32,306 nt of DNA from Alphaproteobacteria bacterium (GCA_030431615.1 JAUIID010000034.1:1-32306); one strand, 5' to 3'; counted from the first letter of the stretch, positions 8,644-17,612 are shown. Notes: a model not told the origin generated them from the sequence alone. Program-made: numbers and translations.

Positions 8644-8973
8644 GCCGACGGGAACGCCGCCGGTCCAGGGGGAGGGGCTTCCAGGACCGGCGGCTCATGA
8701 CATCGTCCCGCGGGTGATGATTCGGGTCGCGCCCGAAGCATTGCCCGCGAGCGATTCCCGTTGACACGCACGACTTGCAACTTGATGCTGATATCGGTGC
8801 GATCCGACTATCTGAAGACTGGGTCGGCGCATTTTCTGATTGGATGAGAGAACGGTAGTTCAGTTGCGCATTTTGCGGGCTTGTCTGGCGGGTTACTACC
8901 GGTGCAACGGACAATGAACGTCGAAAGTGGAAATCGACCGGTAGGCTAGTGCTTGCGCGGCGGAGAGAGCTTG
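8644..8973 (+). promoter_or_regulatory. 330-nt gene-free leader upstream of glutaminase with candidate promoter and alternative helices
   Basis: No convincing gene is seen here. From about 8760 the base composition is more AT-rich than in neighbouring genes. TTGACA at 8761-8766 is a possible -35 box, but the -10 sequence at the proper distance (GATGCT, 8784-8789) is weak. Three segments near the glutaminase start are mutually complementary. CGGTAGT (8853-8859) can pair with ACTACCG (8895-8901), while CTACCGG (8896-8902) can instead pair with CCGGTAG (8938-8944). GTTGC (8863-8867) can also pair with GCAAC (8904-8908), giving a pseudoknot-like order. A few 7-bp matches are expected by chance in such a length, so the structure is only a candidate. 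Confidence 0.35.
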
Positions 8974-9978
8974 ATGTTCCTGCCAGTGGACGTCGACGAG
9001 ACCACCGCCACCGAAGCCGTCTCGACCGGACATCTGCCCGACCCGGAGCTGGTCGCTCGACTCCTGGGCGAGGCCTATGAGCGCTATCGCACGCTCGACG
9101 AGGGCAGGGTCGCCGACTACATCCCCGCCCTGGCCCGTACCCCGCGCGACCTCTTCGGCCTCTGCATCGTTGGCGTGAACGGTGCCGTCCACCAGATCGG
9201 CGACGCGGCGCACGGGTTCTCCATCCAGAGCATCTCCAAGCCCTTCGTCTTCGCCCTGGTGAGCGAGGCGATCGGCTGCGAGCCGGCGCGCGAGAAGATC
9301 GGCGTGAACGCCACCGGCCTGCCGTTCAACTCGGTCATGGCGGTCGAACTCAACGGTGACCGCACCATGAACCCGATGGTCAATGCCGGTGCCATCGCCA
9401 CCACCAGCCTCGCCCCGGGCGACACGTCCGAGGCGAAATGGCAGTGGATCAAGGACGGGCTCTCCCGCTTCGCTGGCCGTACCCTCGAGATCGACGAGGA
9501 GGTCTACCGCTCCGAGGCCGAGACCAACCAGAGGAACCGCGGCATCGCCAAGCTGCTCGAGGGTTACGGGCGCATGTATGCCGACGCCCTGGAGGCGACG
9601 GACATCTACACTAGGCAGTGCTCGCTCGTGGTCACCGCCCGGGATCTCGCCGTGATGGCGGCGACGCTCGCCGATGGCGGCGTCAATCCGGTGACCGGCG
9701 ATCGGGTCATTGGCCACAACACCACCAAGCGCGTGCTCGCCGCCCTCGCCACGGCAGGGCTCTACGAGCGCTCCGGCGACTGGCTCTACGAGATCGGCCT
9801 GCCGGGCAAGAGCGGGGTCAGCGGCGGCATCGTCACCATCGCACCCGGCAAGGGCGGGCTCGGCACCTTCGCCCCGCCGCTCGACGAAGCCGGCAACAGC
9901 ATCAAGGGGCAGCGTGCCACCAAATACCTCTCGGAGCGCATGGGGCTGAACCTGTTCGCCTCCCGCCCCGCGACCTGA
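8974..9978 (+). CDS. glsA: Glutaminase A
   Basis: Serine-dependent beta-lactamase-fold glutaminase, which hydrolyses L-glutamine to glutamate and ammonia; 334 residues, slightly longer than the usual 300-310. The catalytic SxxK is S86-I-S-K89 in FSIQSISKPF. Other family landmarks are NVTGLPFNS-like NATGLPFNSV, NPMVNAGAI, the ETNQRNRGIA segment, and GKSGVSGGI near the C-terminus that completes the active site. The ATG at 8974 follows GGAG (8962-8965) at good spacing; an in-frame start at 8953 is less likely. It opens a probable three-gene operon with an MFS transporter (34 bp downstream) and asparaginase, so it most likely serves amide-nitrogen use. Confidence 0.95.
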   Translation: MFLPVDVDETTATEAVSTGHLPDPELVARLLGEAYERYRTLDEGRVADYIPALARTPRDLFGLCIVGVNGAVHQIGDAAHGFSIQSISKPFVFALVSEAIGCEPAREKIGVNATGLPFNSVMAVELNGDRTMNPMVNAGAIATTSLAPGDTSEAKWQWIKDGLSRFAGRTLEIDEEVYRSEAETNQRNRGIAKLLEGYGRMYADALEATDIYTRQCSLVVTARDLAVMAATLADGGVNPVTGDRVIGHNTTKRVLAALATAGLYERSGDWLYEIGLPGKSGVSGGIVTIAPGKGGLGTFAPPLDEAGNSIKGQRATKYLSERMGLNLFASRPAT

Positions 9979-10012
9979 TCAGGCAAGAAGAACGAGTCAG
10001 GGAGACCATCCC

Positions 10013-11689
10013 ATGAACGCCGCGACCGCCGACCCGGGACAACGCGAATCCTGGGTGCCGATGATCGCCATCGCCCTCGGTCAGGTGATCATGTCGTTCA
10101 ACGTCGCGGCATTGCCGGTCTCGATGAGTGGCATGATCGCGAGCTTTGGCGTGCCGCCGACCACCGTGGCCACCGGCATCGTCATGTACTCGCTCGCCGT
10201 CGCCGGCCTCGTCATGCTGGGTGCCAAGCTCCTGCAGTGCTATGGCGCCACCCGGGTCTTTCGCGTGGTCGTCGCCATCTTCGCCATCGGCCAGGTGGTG
10301 ATGACCTTCAGCCCTTCGGCCACGCTGATGATCGTGGCGCAGGGCCTGATCGGCGCCTCGGCGGCAGTGATCGTTCCCTCGCTCGTCGCCCTCATCGCCA
10401 ACCACTACAAGGGCGCGCAGCAGGCGACCGCGGTGGGGGCGCTCGGCTCGGCCCGCGCCGGTGCGGGGGTCGCCGCCTTCACCATTGGCGGGCTGCTCGC
10501 CACCTTCGTCGGCTGGCGCCCGATCTTCGGCCTGCTCATCGTCCTCGCTGGCATCGTCTTCCTCCTCAGCTTCAGGCTCAAGGAGGACGAGAGGCGGCCG
10601 GAGGTGCAGATCGACCCGATCGGCGTGGTCCTCGCCGCCGTCGGCGTGATCTTCATCAGCTTCGGCTTCAACAACCTGAACCGCTGGGGCCTCGGCTTCG
10701 CCACGCCCAACGCGCCCTTCGATCTCGCCGGCATGTCGCCGGCGCCCTTCATGATCCTCGTCGGCATCGTCGTCCTGCAGCTCTTCGTGCGCCGTTGCCG
10801 GCAGGTGGCGGCGGCCGGCAACACCCCGTTGCTCGATCTCCGCGTCGTGCTGTCGCCGACCGAGCGGGCGGCGGTGATCACCATGTTCGCGGTGGTCGCC
10901 ATGGAGGCGATGCTCAACTTCACGGTCCCGCTCTATATCCAGATCGTCCAGGGCCAGTCGCCGCTCAGGACGGCGGTCGCCATGATGCCGTTCAACCTCA
11001 CGGTCTTCTTCACGGCGATCCTCGTGGTGCGCCTCTACGGCAGGATGGCGCCACGGCAGATCGGCCGGCTCGGCTTCGCCATCTGCACCGTTGCCCTCCT
11101 CTGGCTCGCCTTCGTCGTCAGGAACGACTGGAGCGCCGGTCCGGTGCTCATCGGCCTCGTCGCCTTCGGCATCGGCCAGGGTGCCCTCGTCACTCTCGTC
11201 TTCAATGTGCTGGTGACGGCCGCCCCCAAGGACCTCGCCGGCGACGTCGGCTCGCTCCGCGGCACGACGCAGAACCTCGCCGCCGCCGTCGGCACGGCGG
11301 TCGCTGGTGCCCTCATGGTGGGGCTCCTCAGCGTCGGCGTCATGCGCAACCTCGTCGAGAATCCCTACATCCCGCCCGAGGTGCAGGAGCGGCTCGACCT
11401 CGACAGCATCAACTTCGTCAGCAACGACCAGCTCACCGCCATCATGGAACGGATCGAGGCGACGCCAGCGCAAAAGGCGGAGGCGTTCCGCATCAACACC
11501 GAGATGCGGCTCAACGCGCTCAAGATCGGCCTCCTGCTCATGGCCGCGATCGCCGCCCTCGCCATCCTGCCTGCCGGCCGGCTGCCCGGCTATCGCCCCG
11601 GCGAAATTCCGGCCAACCCGCCCGAGCCGTCGGCCGAGGAGGAGCGCCGGATCGCCCGCGAGTACGAGGCGAAGGAAACGGCAGCATGA
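10013..11689 (+). CDS. MFS transporter, DHA2/EmrB-like, in glutaminase-asparaginase operon
   Basis: Inner-membrane major-facilitator protein of 558 residues with about 14 predicted helices, the DHA2 (EmrB-like) topology. Helix 1 and the following loop read VIMSFNVAALPVSMSGMIASFGV, and a motif C-like glycine-rich stretch (GSARAGAGVAAFTIGG) follows helix 4-5. Between the last two helices lies an unusually long hydrophilic loop (about residues 445-505, ENPYIPPEVQERL onwards), and the tail is acidic and charged. DHA2 members usually export drugs, but its place between glutaminase and asparaginase suggests transport of glutamine, asparagine or their acids. The ATG at 10013 has an AGGGAG site 8 bases upstream. 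It overlaps the asparaginase start as ATGA. Confidence 0.85.
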   Translation: MNAATADPGQRESWVPMIAIALGQVIMSFNVAALPVSMSGMIASFGVPPTTVATGIVMYSLAVAGLVMLGAKLLQCYGATRVFRVVVAIFAIGQVVMTFSPSATLMIVAQGLIGASAAVIVPSLVALIANHYKGAQQATAVGALGSARAGAGVAAFTIGGLLATFVGWRPIFGLLIVLAGIVFLLSFRLKEDERRPEVQIDPIGVVLAAVGVIFISFGFNNLNRWGLGFATPNAPFDLAGMSPAPFMILVGIVVLQLFVRRCRQVAAAGNTPLLDLRVVLSPTERAAVITMFAVVAMEAMLNFTVPLYIQIVQGQSPLRTAVAMMPFNLTVFFTAILVVRLYGRMAPRQIGRLGFAICTVALLWLAFVVRNDWSAGPVLIGLVAFGIGQGALVTLVFNVLVTAAPKDLAGDVGSLRGTTQNLAAAVGTAVAGALMVGLLSVGVMRNLVENPYIPPEVQERLDLDSINFVSNDQLTAIMERIEATPAQKAEAFRINTEMRLNALKIGLLLMAAIAALAILPAGRLPGYRPGEIPANPPEPSAEEERRIAREYEAKETAA

Positions 11690-12666
11690 AACCGCGCCTG
11701 CTCGTCCTCTCGCTCGGTGGCACGATCACCATGGTGCCAACCGCCAAAGGTGGGATCGCCCCCAGTCTCGGTGCGGAGGAGCTGGTCGCCTCCGTGCCGG
11801 CCCTGGCCGATGCGGCCCTGATCGAGGCACGCTCGCCCCTGCGCCTGCCGAGCCCGTCCCTGACGCCAGAGGATCTGGTCGCCGTGGCCGGCGAGCTCCG
11901 CGCGGCCTTCGCAGCCGGCTTCGACGGTGCCGTGGTCATCCAAGGCACCGACACGATCGAGGAATCCGCTTTCATCCTCGACCTCCTGGTGGATGGCGAC
12001 CAGCCGGTCGTCGTCACGGGTGCCATGCGCGGCGCCGACGCGCCGGGCGCCGACGGGCCCGCGAACCTGCTCTCCGCTGTCCGGGTCGCGGCCTCGCCCG
12101 CGGCGCGAGGCCTCGGCACGCTCGCCGTGCTGAACTACGACATCCACGCCGCCCGCTTCGTCCAGAAGTCGCACACGGCGCTGCCTTCGGCCTTCCTCTC
12201 GCCGCTCGCCGGCCCGCTCGGCACGATGATCGAAGGCCGCCCGCAATTCTATGTCCGGCTGGCGCCCAATCCCTGCCTGCCGGTCGCGGCCGGACCACTG
12301 CCACCGGTGGCCCTCCTCAAGTGCCCGATGGGCAATGACACGAGGATGCTCGAGGCGCTCGGCGGGCTCGGTTATGCGGGCGTGGTGATCGAAGGCATGG
12401 GCGCCGGCCACGTCCACGCCGACGCGGCACCCGTGGTCGGCGAGCTGGCCCGGTCCATGCCGGTCGTCCTCGCCTCGCGCGCCATGACGGGGCCGGTCTT
12501 CACGCACACCTACGGCTACCCCGGCGCGGAGATCGATCTGCTCGGGCGCGGCGTGCTGGCGGCGGGCTACCTCTCCGGGCTCAAGGCCCGCCTCCTCCTG
12601 TCGCTCGCCCTGCGCGCCGGGGCGGACCGCCGGGCGATCGAGGAGGCTTTCGCCGTCTATGCCTGA
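11686..12666 (+). CDS. L-asparaginase (type I/II threonine amidohydrolase family)
   Basis: Hydrolyses L-asparagine to aspartate and ammonia, possibly with glutaminase side activity; 326 residues, normal length. First active-site signature is LGGTIT with nucleophile T13; second is GTDT at 87-90 giving T88-D89; the supporting lysine lies in RFVQKSHT. No signal peptide is visible (MKPRLLVLSLGGT begins directly with the first beta strand), so the enzyme is probably cytoplasmic. The frame is open far upstream, but the ATG at 11686 overlapping the transporter stop (ATGA, 11686-11689) and the start of homology fix the start. The substrate preference between asparagine and glutamine cannot be decided here. 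Confidence 0.92.
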   Translation: MKPRLLVLSLGGTITMVPTAKGGIAPSLGAEELVASVPALADAALIEARSPLRLPSPSLTPEDLVAVAGELRAAFAAGFDGAVVIQGTDTIEESAFILDLLVDGDQPVVVTGAMRGADAPGADGPANLLSAVRVAASPAARGLGTLAVLNYDIHAARFVQKSHTALPSAFLSPLAGPLGTMIEGRPQFYVRLAPNPCLPVAAGPLPPVALLKCPMGNDTRMLEALGGLGYAGVVIEGMGAGHVHADAAPVVGELARSMPVVLASRAMTGPVFTHTYGYPGAEIDLLGRGVLAAGYLSGLKARLLLSLALRAGADRRAIEEAFAVYA

Positions 12667-12747
12667 GATGGCGAAACGCTCACTCGCGGTCGTCATGCTG
12701 CGGTGGTATCAGCACACCAGTCTCACACAAGAAGGGAACAGGACGCC

Positions 12748-13272
12748 ATGGCGGATCTGCTGGTCATCGAGTACCCGACCGAAGAGCGGGCCGAGGAGGT
12801 GCGGCAGCGGCTCCTCAGCCTACAGACGGAGTACCTGATCGAGCTCGGCGACGCTGTCGTCGCGATCAAGAAGCCGGACGGGACGGTCAAGCTCAAGCAG
12901 CTCATCAGCCCGGTCAAGTCGGGGGCGCTCGGCGGCGTGCTCTGGGGGTCGCTCATCGGCCTCCTCTTCATGATGCCGCTCGCCGGAGCTGCCATCGGCG
13001 CCGCAGGTGGGGCGCTTGGCGGCAAGCTCACCGATTTCGGCATCAACGACCAGTTCATGAAGGAAGCGGCGCAGACGCTGCATTCGGGCAATGCCGCCCT
13101 CTTCCTCCTGATCCGCAAGATGACCACCGACAAGGTGATGGCCGAGCTCAAGGGCAGCGGCGGCAAGATCATGCGCAGCTCCTTCGACGACGCGAAGGAA
13201 GCAGAGCTCCGTGCCGCTCTGCAGGAGGCCCAGACCGCCATCCACGAGGCGACGCCGCAGACGCAGGGCTGA
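12748..13272 (+). CDS. DUF1269 family membrane protein
   Basis: Conserved protein of unknown function, 174 residues. The N-terminal 50 residues form a small alpha/beta domain (MADLLVIEYPTEERAEEV). A glycine/alanine-rich hydrophobic stretch at about 57-92 (SGALGGVLWGSLIGLLFMMP and AGAAIGAAGGALGG) looks like one or two membrane helices or a glycine-zipper, followed by a soluble part with LIRKMTTDKVMAEL. The pattern is that of DUF1269, often annotated as membrane protein of unknown function and found in stress or polyphosphate-related contexts. ATG 12748 follows AAGGGAACAGG; a longer in-frame start at 12703 is unlikely. It is probably monocistronic, with a hairpin downstream at 13314-13331. Confidence 0.85.
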   Translation: MADLLVIEYPTEERAEEVRQRLLSLQTEYLIELGDAVVAIKKPDGTVKLKQLISPVKSGALGGVLWGSLIGLLFMMPLAGAAIGAAGGALGGKLTDFGINDQFMKEAAQTLHSGNAALFLLIRKMTTDKVMAELKGSGGKIMRSSFDDAKEAELRAALQEAQTAIHEATPQTQG

Positions 13273-13313
13273 CCTGCGGCGGCTTCTGTCGAGCACCTTT
13301 TCCCGGTCGCGAG

Positions 13314-13331
13314 CCGGGCATGGATGCCCGG
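13314..13331 (+). terminator. Candidate transcription terminator hairpin
   Basis: Perfect 7-bp GC-rich stem CCGGGCA/TGCCCGG with a TGGA tetraloop, 41 bp after the DUF1269 stop and 38 bp before the RND adaptor start. It is followed by GTTCGGTT rather than a clear T tract, so termination would be partial or assisted. Confidence 0.4.
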
Positions 13332-13369
13332 GTTCGGTTGGTCCATCTGAGACAGTCGTGAGGCACGGC

Positions 13370-14488
13370 ATGGCTTTGCTCGGCGCAGTCTTCGGTTCAA
13401 CCGACCAGTCCATCGGCGGTCGGCGGTGGCCTCTGCTGATGGTTCTCCTTACTGCCCTCGTCGCCTGCGACAGCGAGCCCGAGGCGGTCGAGCCGGCGCT
13501 CCGCCCGGTCCGCACCGTGACCGTCGAGGAACGCGAGGCGTCGGGTGCGGTGGTGCTCACCGGCACCGTCGAGGCCGCCGACGAGGCGGCGCTCGCCTTC
13601 CGCCTCGGCGGGCGGCTGGTCGAGCGGCTGGTCGAGCGGGGCGATGTCGTCGAGCCCGGCCAGATCGTCGCCCGGCTCGAGGCGCGGAACGAGCAGAACT
13701 CGCTCCGCGCCGCGGAGGCCAATCTCGTCGCCGCCGAGGGCCAGCTCACCCAGGTCCGCAACCACTTCCAGCGCCAGCAGCATCTGATGGACCGGGGGTT
13801 CGCCGCGCGGGCGGTCTATGACGACGCGCGGCAGGCCTACCAGACCGCCCGCTCGCAGGTCGAGGCGGCCGAGGCCCAGCTGCGCTTCGCCGAGGACCAG
13901 GTGGGCTTCACCGAGTTGGCAGCCGACGCCGCGGGCGTCGTGACCGACATCGGTGCCGAGCCCGGCGAGGTGGTCCATGTCGGCCAGATGATCGTCCGCC
14001 TCGCCCGCGAGGGCGGGCGCGACGCGGTCTTCGACGTGCCGGCCCAGGTGCTGCGCACGTCACCGGGCGATCCTGTCGTCGCGGTCACCCTGACCGACGA
14101 TCCGACGGTTACTGCCACAGGGCGAGTCCGCGAGGTGGCACCGCGCGCCAACCCGGTGACCCGCACCTTCGAGGTCAAGGTCGGCATCATCGATCCGCCT
14201 GAGGCGATGCGCCTCGGCGCCACGGTGACCGGGCGCATGGACCTCGAGGCCGGTGCGGTGATCCAGATCCCGGCGGCCGCCCTCACCAGCCAGGGCGGCG
14301 AGGCGGCGGTCTGGGTGGTCGATCCGGCGAGTCTCACCGTGAATCTTCGGGCCATCGAGGTGGCGTCGTTCGGCCCGGCCAAGGTCGGCATCGCGAGCGG
14401 CCTCGAGCCCGGCGAGGTGGTCGTCGTCGCCGGCGTCCAGGCCTTGCACCCGGGGCAGGAGGTCCGCCTCCTCGAAGCCGTGCCTTGA
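13370..14488 (+). CDS. RND efflux periplasmic adaptor (membrane fusion lipoprotein)
   Basis: Membrane-fusion protein (HlyD/AcrA family), 372 residues, linking an inner-membrane RND pump to an outer-membrane channel in the periplasm. The N-terminus has a hydrophobic segment PLLMVLLTALVAC with lipobox LVAC; C33 would be lipidated. Then come the first biotinyl-lipoyl half (AFRLGGRLVERLVERGDVVEPGQIVARL), an alpha-hairpin coiled coil (about 105-160), the second half (LAADAAGVVTDIGAEPGEVV), a beta-barrel and the membrane-proximal domain. The ATG at 13370 has a GAGG site; frames extending upstream have no signal sequence. It overlaps the permease start as TTGA. No outer-membrane factor gene is nearby, so it must borrow one encoded elsewhere. 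Confidence 0.92.
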   Translation: MALLGAVFGSTDQSIGGRRWPLLMVLLTALVACDSEPEAVEPALRPVRTVTVEEREASGAVVLTGTVEAADEAALAFRLGGRLVERLVERGDVVEPGQIVARLEARNEQNSLRAAEANLVAAEGQLTQVRNHFQRQQHLMDRGFAARAVYDDARQAYQTARSQVEAAEAQLRFAEDQVGFTELAADAAGVVTDIGAEPGEVVHVGQMIVRLAREGGRDAVFDVPAQVLRTSPGDPVVAVTLTDDPTVTATGRVREVAPRANPVTRTFEVKVGIIDPPEAMRLGATVTGRMDLEAGAVIQIPAAALTSQGGEAAVWVVDPASLTVNLRAIEVASFGPAKVGIASGLEPGEVVVVAGVQALHPGQEVRLLEAVP

Positions 14489-17400
14489 ACGGCTTCAACC
14501 TCTCGGGCTGGGCGCTGAGGAACCGCTCGCTCGTCGTCTTCCTGATGATTCTCTCGGTCGTCGGCGGGCTCTTCGCCTTCGTCGAGCTCGGCCGCAACGA
14601 GGATCCGCCCTTCACCATCCGCACCATGGTCGTCCAGGCCCATTGGCCAGGCGCCACGCTCGACGAGACACTCCAGCAGGTGACGGAGCGGATCGAGCGC
14701 AAGCTGCAGGAGAAGGCGGGCGTCGACACGCTCCGCAGCTACACGCGCGACGGCGTGGCGACCGTCTTCGTCGACCTGCTGGATACCGTCTCCGCCGACC
14801 AGGTGCCGGCCGCCTGGCAACAGGTGCGCAACGACGTCGCCGATATCTGGCGAACCATGCCGCAAGGGGTGCGCGGCCCGTTCTTCAACGACCGGTTCGG
14901 CGACGTCTTCGGCATCATCTACGGCTTCACCGCCGACGGCTTCTCGCATCGCGAGCTGCGCGACCGTGTCGAGGACATCCGCTCGGAGCTCCTGCAGGTG
15001 CCGGACGTCTCCATGATCGAGATCCTGGGTGCTCAGGACGAGCGGATTTTCGTCGAGTTCTCGATGCAGCAGCTGGCGACGCTCGGCATCGATCGGCGTT
15101 CCCTGCTGGCGGCTCTCGCGGCCCAGAATGCGGTCCGCCCCGCCGGTGCTATCGTCACCGGCGACGAGACCATTACGCTCCGGGTCTCCGGCGCCTTCGC
15201 CACCGTCCAGGACATCCTCGACGTCAACTTCGTCGCCAGCGACGGGCGCGTGCTGCCGCTGCGCGAGGTCGCCGAGGTGCGGCGCGGCTTTGCCGATCCG
15301 CCGCAGCCGATGTTCCGCGTCGGCGGCGAGCCGGCCATCGGCCTCGCCATCGCCATGCACGACGGCGGCGACATCCTGGCGCTCGGCGAGAACATCCGCG
15401 CCACCATGACGCGACTCACCGCCGATCTGCCGCTCGGCATCGAGCCGCATCTCGTCGCCGACCAGCCGGTGGTGGTCGACCAGGCGATCGCCGAGTTCAT
15501 GGAATCGCTCTGGCAGGCCATCGCCATCATCCTCGCCATGAGTTTCATCAGCCTCGGCGTGCGGCCGGGTCTGGTCGTCGCCCTCGCCATCCCGATCACC
15601 CTCGCCGTGGCGCTGGCGATCATGCTGGCCGCCGGCATCGACATGCAGCGGATCTCGCTGGGTGCCCTGATCATCGCGCTGGCGCTGCTGGTCGACGACG
15701 CCATGACCACGACCGACGCTACACTGAACCGGCTGAACGCCGGCGACGACAAGGCGACCGCCGCGGCCTACCCCTTCGTCCAGTACGCCTTCCCGATGCT
15801 GGCCGGGACCCTCGTCACCATCGCCGGCTTCGTGCCCGTGGGCTTCGCCCAGAGCTCGGCCGGCGAATACACCTTCTCGCTCTTCGCCGTCGTCACCATC
15901 GCCCTTCTCGTCTCGTGGTTCGTGGCCCTGGTCTTCACCCCGATCCTCAACACGGCGATCCTGAAGACCCCGAAACCCCGCGCCGCCGACGCCCGCGAGC
16001 CCTTCGTCGCCCGCATGTTCCGTTCGCTGCTGGGTGGAGCGTTGCGCGCCCGCTGGCTGACGCTGGGGGCCACGATCGGCGCCTTCGTCCTTGCCGTGCT
16101 CGCCTTACCCCTGATCCCGCAGCAGTTCTTCCCGTCCTCCGACCGGCCGGAGTTGCTGGTCGATCTGCGCCTGCCGCAGGCGGCCTCGATCTACGCCACC
16201 GAAGACGTCGCCGAGCGCTTCGACCAGGTCTTGCGCGAGGATCCTGACGTCGCCCGCTGGAGCACCTATGTCGGCCGCGGCGCGATTCGCTTCTACCTGC
16301 CGCTCGATGTCCAGCTCGCCAACGAGTTTTTCGCCCAGTCGGTGATCGTGGCGACCGACATCGAGGCTCGCGAGCGCCTGCAGGAGCGCCTCGAGCAGGT
16401 GCTGACCGAGGAATTTCCGGACCTCGTCGCCCGCCTCTCGCCGCTCGAACTCGGGCCGCCGGTCGGCTGGCCCCTGCAGTACCGGGTGATGGGTCCGGAG
16501 CCGGAGGAGCTGCGGCGGATCGCGTTCGAGCTCGCCCGGGTGATCTCGGCCGACCCGCAGACGCTGCAGACCAACTTTGACTGGATCGAGCCGGTTCGCC
16601 AGCTGCAGATCGACATCGACCAGGACGAGGCCCGACGGCTTGGCCTGAGCTCGGCTGATGTCGCCGAGATCCTCGACACCATGATCACCGGCACCACCGT
16701 CACCCAGCTCCGCGATGGCATCTACCTGATCGACGTCGTCGCGCGGGCGACCAGCGACGAGCGGGTTTCGCTGGACGCGCTCAACACCGTCCAGGTCGGC
16801 CTGCCGTCCGGCCGCACCGTGCCGCTCGGCCAGTTCGCCCGGTTCACCTACGCCCAGGACCTGCCGCTGGTCTGGCGCCGCGACCGCGTACCGACGCTGA
16901 CCGTGCAGGCCGATCTGGTGGATGGCATCCTGCCGGCGGCCGCCGTGGCCGATCTCGAGCCGGCGATTGCCGAGCTGGCTGCAGGCCTGCCCCGCGGTTA
17001 TCGCATCGAGGTTGGCGGCACGGTCGAGGAGAGCGCCGAATCTCAGGCATCCGTCGCCGCCGTGGTGCCGGCCATGATTCTCATCACGCTCGCCGTGCTG
17101 ATGTTCCAGCTCCGCAGCTTCCAGCGCCTCGTCCTGGCGCTCAGCGTGGCCCCGCTGGGCCTGATCGGCGTGGTCGCAGCTCTCCTCGGCACCGGCCGGC
17201 CGATGGGTTTCGTCGCCATCCTCGGCATCCTCGCCCTCTTCGGCATCATCACCAAGAACGCGGTCATCCTCATCGGCCAGATCGAATCCGAGCGCGCCGC
17301 CGGCAAGTCGATCCGCGACGCCGTCCTCGATGCCAGCAGCTCGCGCTTCCGCCCGATCATGCTGACAGCGCTCTCGACCGTCCTGGGCATGCTGCCCATC

Positions 17401-17571
17401 GCCTTCACCGTCTTCTGGGGCCCGATGGCCGTCGCCATCATGGGCGGCCTCATGGTCGGCACCGTCCTCACCCTGATCTTCCTGCCGACCCTCTACTGCA
17501 CCTGGTTCGAGCTGCGCGAGGGCAGGTCGGGGCGTACGGCGTCTGAAGGGACGGCCGCCACGGCGACTTGA
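14485..17571 (+). CDS. RND efflux permease (AcrB/HAE1-type)
   Basis: Inner-membrane resistance-nodulation-division proton antiporter of 1028 residues, the full family length. Large periplasmic loops follow helix 1 and helix 7. Proton-relay residues are present: D404-D405 in LLVDDAMTTTDATL (helix 4) and K924 in FGIITKNAVILIG (helix 10). The start is a TTG (14485) embedded in the adaptor stop (TTGA), a rarer codon but homology begins there (MNGFNLSGWALRNRSLVVF). The sequence pattern (helix 4 with TTTDATL instead of the AcrB VENVERV) places it in the group of smaller-substrate or uncharacterised HAE pumps rather than classic AcrB. Substrates are unknown. Confidence 0.93.
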   Translation: MNGFNLSGWALRNRSLVVFLMILSVVGGLFAFVELGRNEDPPFTIRTMVVQAHWPGATLDETLQQVTERIERKLQEKAGVDTLRSYTRDGVATVFVDLLDTVSADQVPAAWQQVRNDVADIWRTMPQGVRGPFFNDRFGDVFGIIYGFTADGFSHRELRDRVEDIRSELLQVPDVSMIEILGAQDERIFVEFSMQQLATLGIDRRSLLAALAAQNAVRPAGAIVTGDETITLRVSGAFATVQDILDVNFVASDGRVLPLREVAEVRRGFADPPQPMFRVGGEPAIGLAIAMHDGGDILALGENIRATMTRLTADLPLGIEPHLVADQPVVVDQAIAEFMESLWQAIAIILAMSFISLGVRPGLVVALAIPITLAVALAIMLAAGIDMQRISLGALIIALALLVDDAMTTTDATLNRLNAGDDKATAAAYPFVQYAFPMLAGTLVTIAGFVPVGFAQSSAGEYTFSLFAVVTIALLVSWFVALVFTPILNTAILKTPKPRAADAREPFVARMFRSLLGGALRARWLTLGATIGAFVLAVLALPLIPQQFFPSSDRPELLVDLRLPQAASIYATEDVAERFDQVLREDPDVARWSTYVGRGAIRFYLPLDVQLANEFFAQSVIVATDIEARERLQERLEQVLTEEFPDLVARLSPLELGPPVGWPLQYRVMGPEPEELRRIAFELARVISADPQTLQTNFDWIEPVRQLQIDIDQDEARRLGLSSADVAEILDTMITGTTVTQLRDGIYLIDVVARATSDERVSLDALNTVQVGLPSGRTVPLGQFARFTYAQDLPLVWRRDRVPTLTVQADLVDGILPAAAVADLEPAIAELAAGLPRGYRIEVGGTVEESAESQASVAAVVPAMILITLAVLMFQLRSFQRLVLALSVAPLGLIGVVAALLGTGRPMGFVAILGILALFGIITKNAVILIGQIESERAAGKSIRDAVLDASSSRFRPIMLTALSTVLGMLPIAFTVFWGPMAVAIMGGLMVGTVLTLIFLPTLYCTWFELREGRSGRTASEGTAATAT

Positions 17572-17595
17572 GGGGCTGCTTTCGCCGCGGCAGGG

Positions 17596-17612
17596 ATTGA
17601 TATCAATGATAT
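17596..17612. promoter_or_regulatory. Candidate toxin-antitoxin operator
   Basis: A perfect 12-bp palindrome ATTGATATCAAT (17596-17607) lies in a short AT-rich island, with the direct repeat TGATAT at 17598-17603 and 17607-17612. It sits about 50 bp before the antitoxin ATG, where a ribbon-helix-helix antitoxin of this type would be expected to bind and repress its own promoter. The binding role is inferred from position and symmetry. Confidence 0.5.

Noticed and set aside
9902-11473. Long open frame (523 codons) antisense to the MFS transporter
   Set aside because: Highly charged, histidine/glutamate/aspartate-rich product with no domain; typical of the antisense frame of GC-rich coding DNA with high third-position GC.
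10237-11685. Upstream extension of the asparaginase frame
   Set aside because: Lies inside the MFS gene in another frame with arginine-rich low-complexity sequence; homology begins at 11686.
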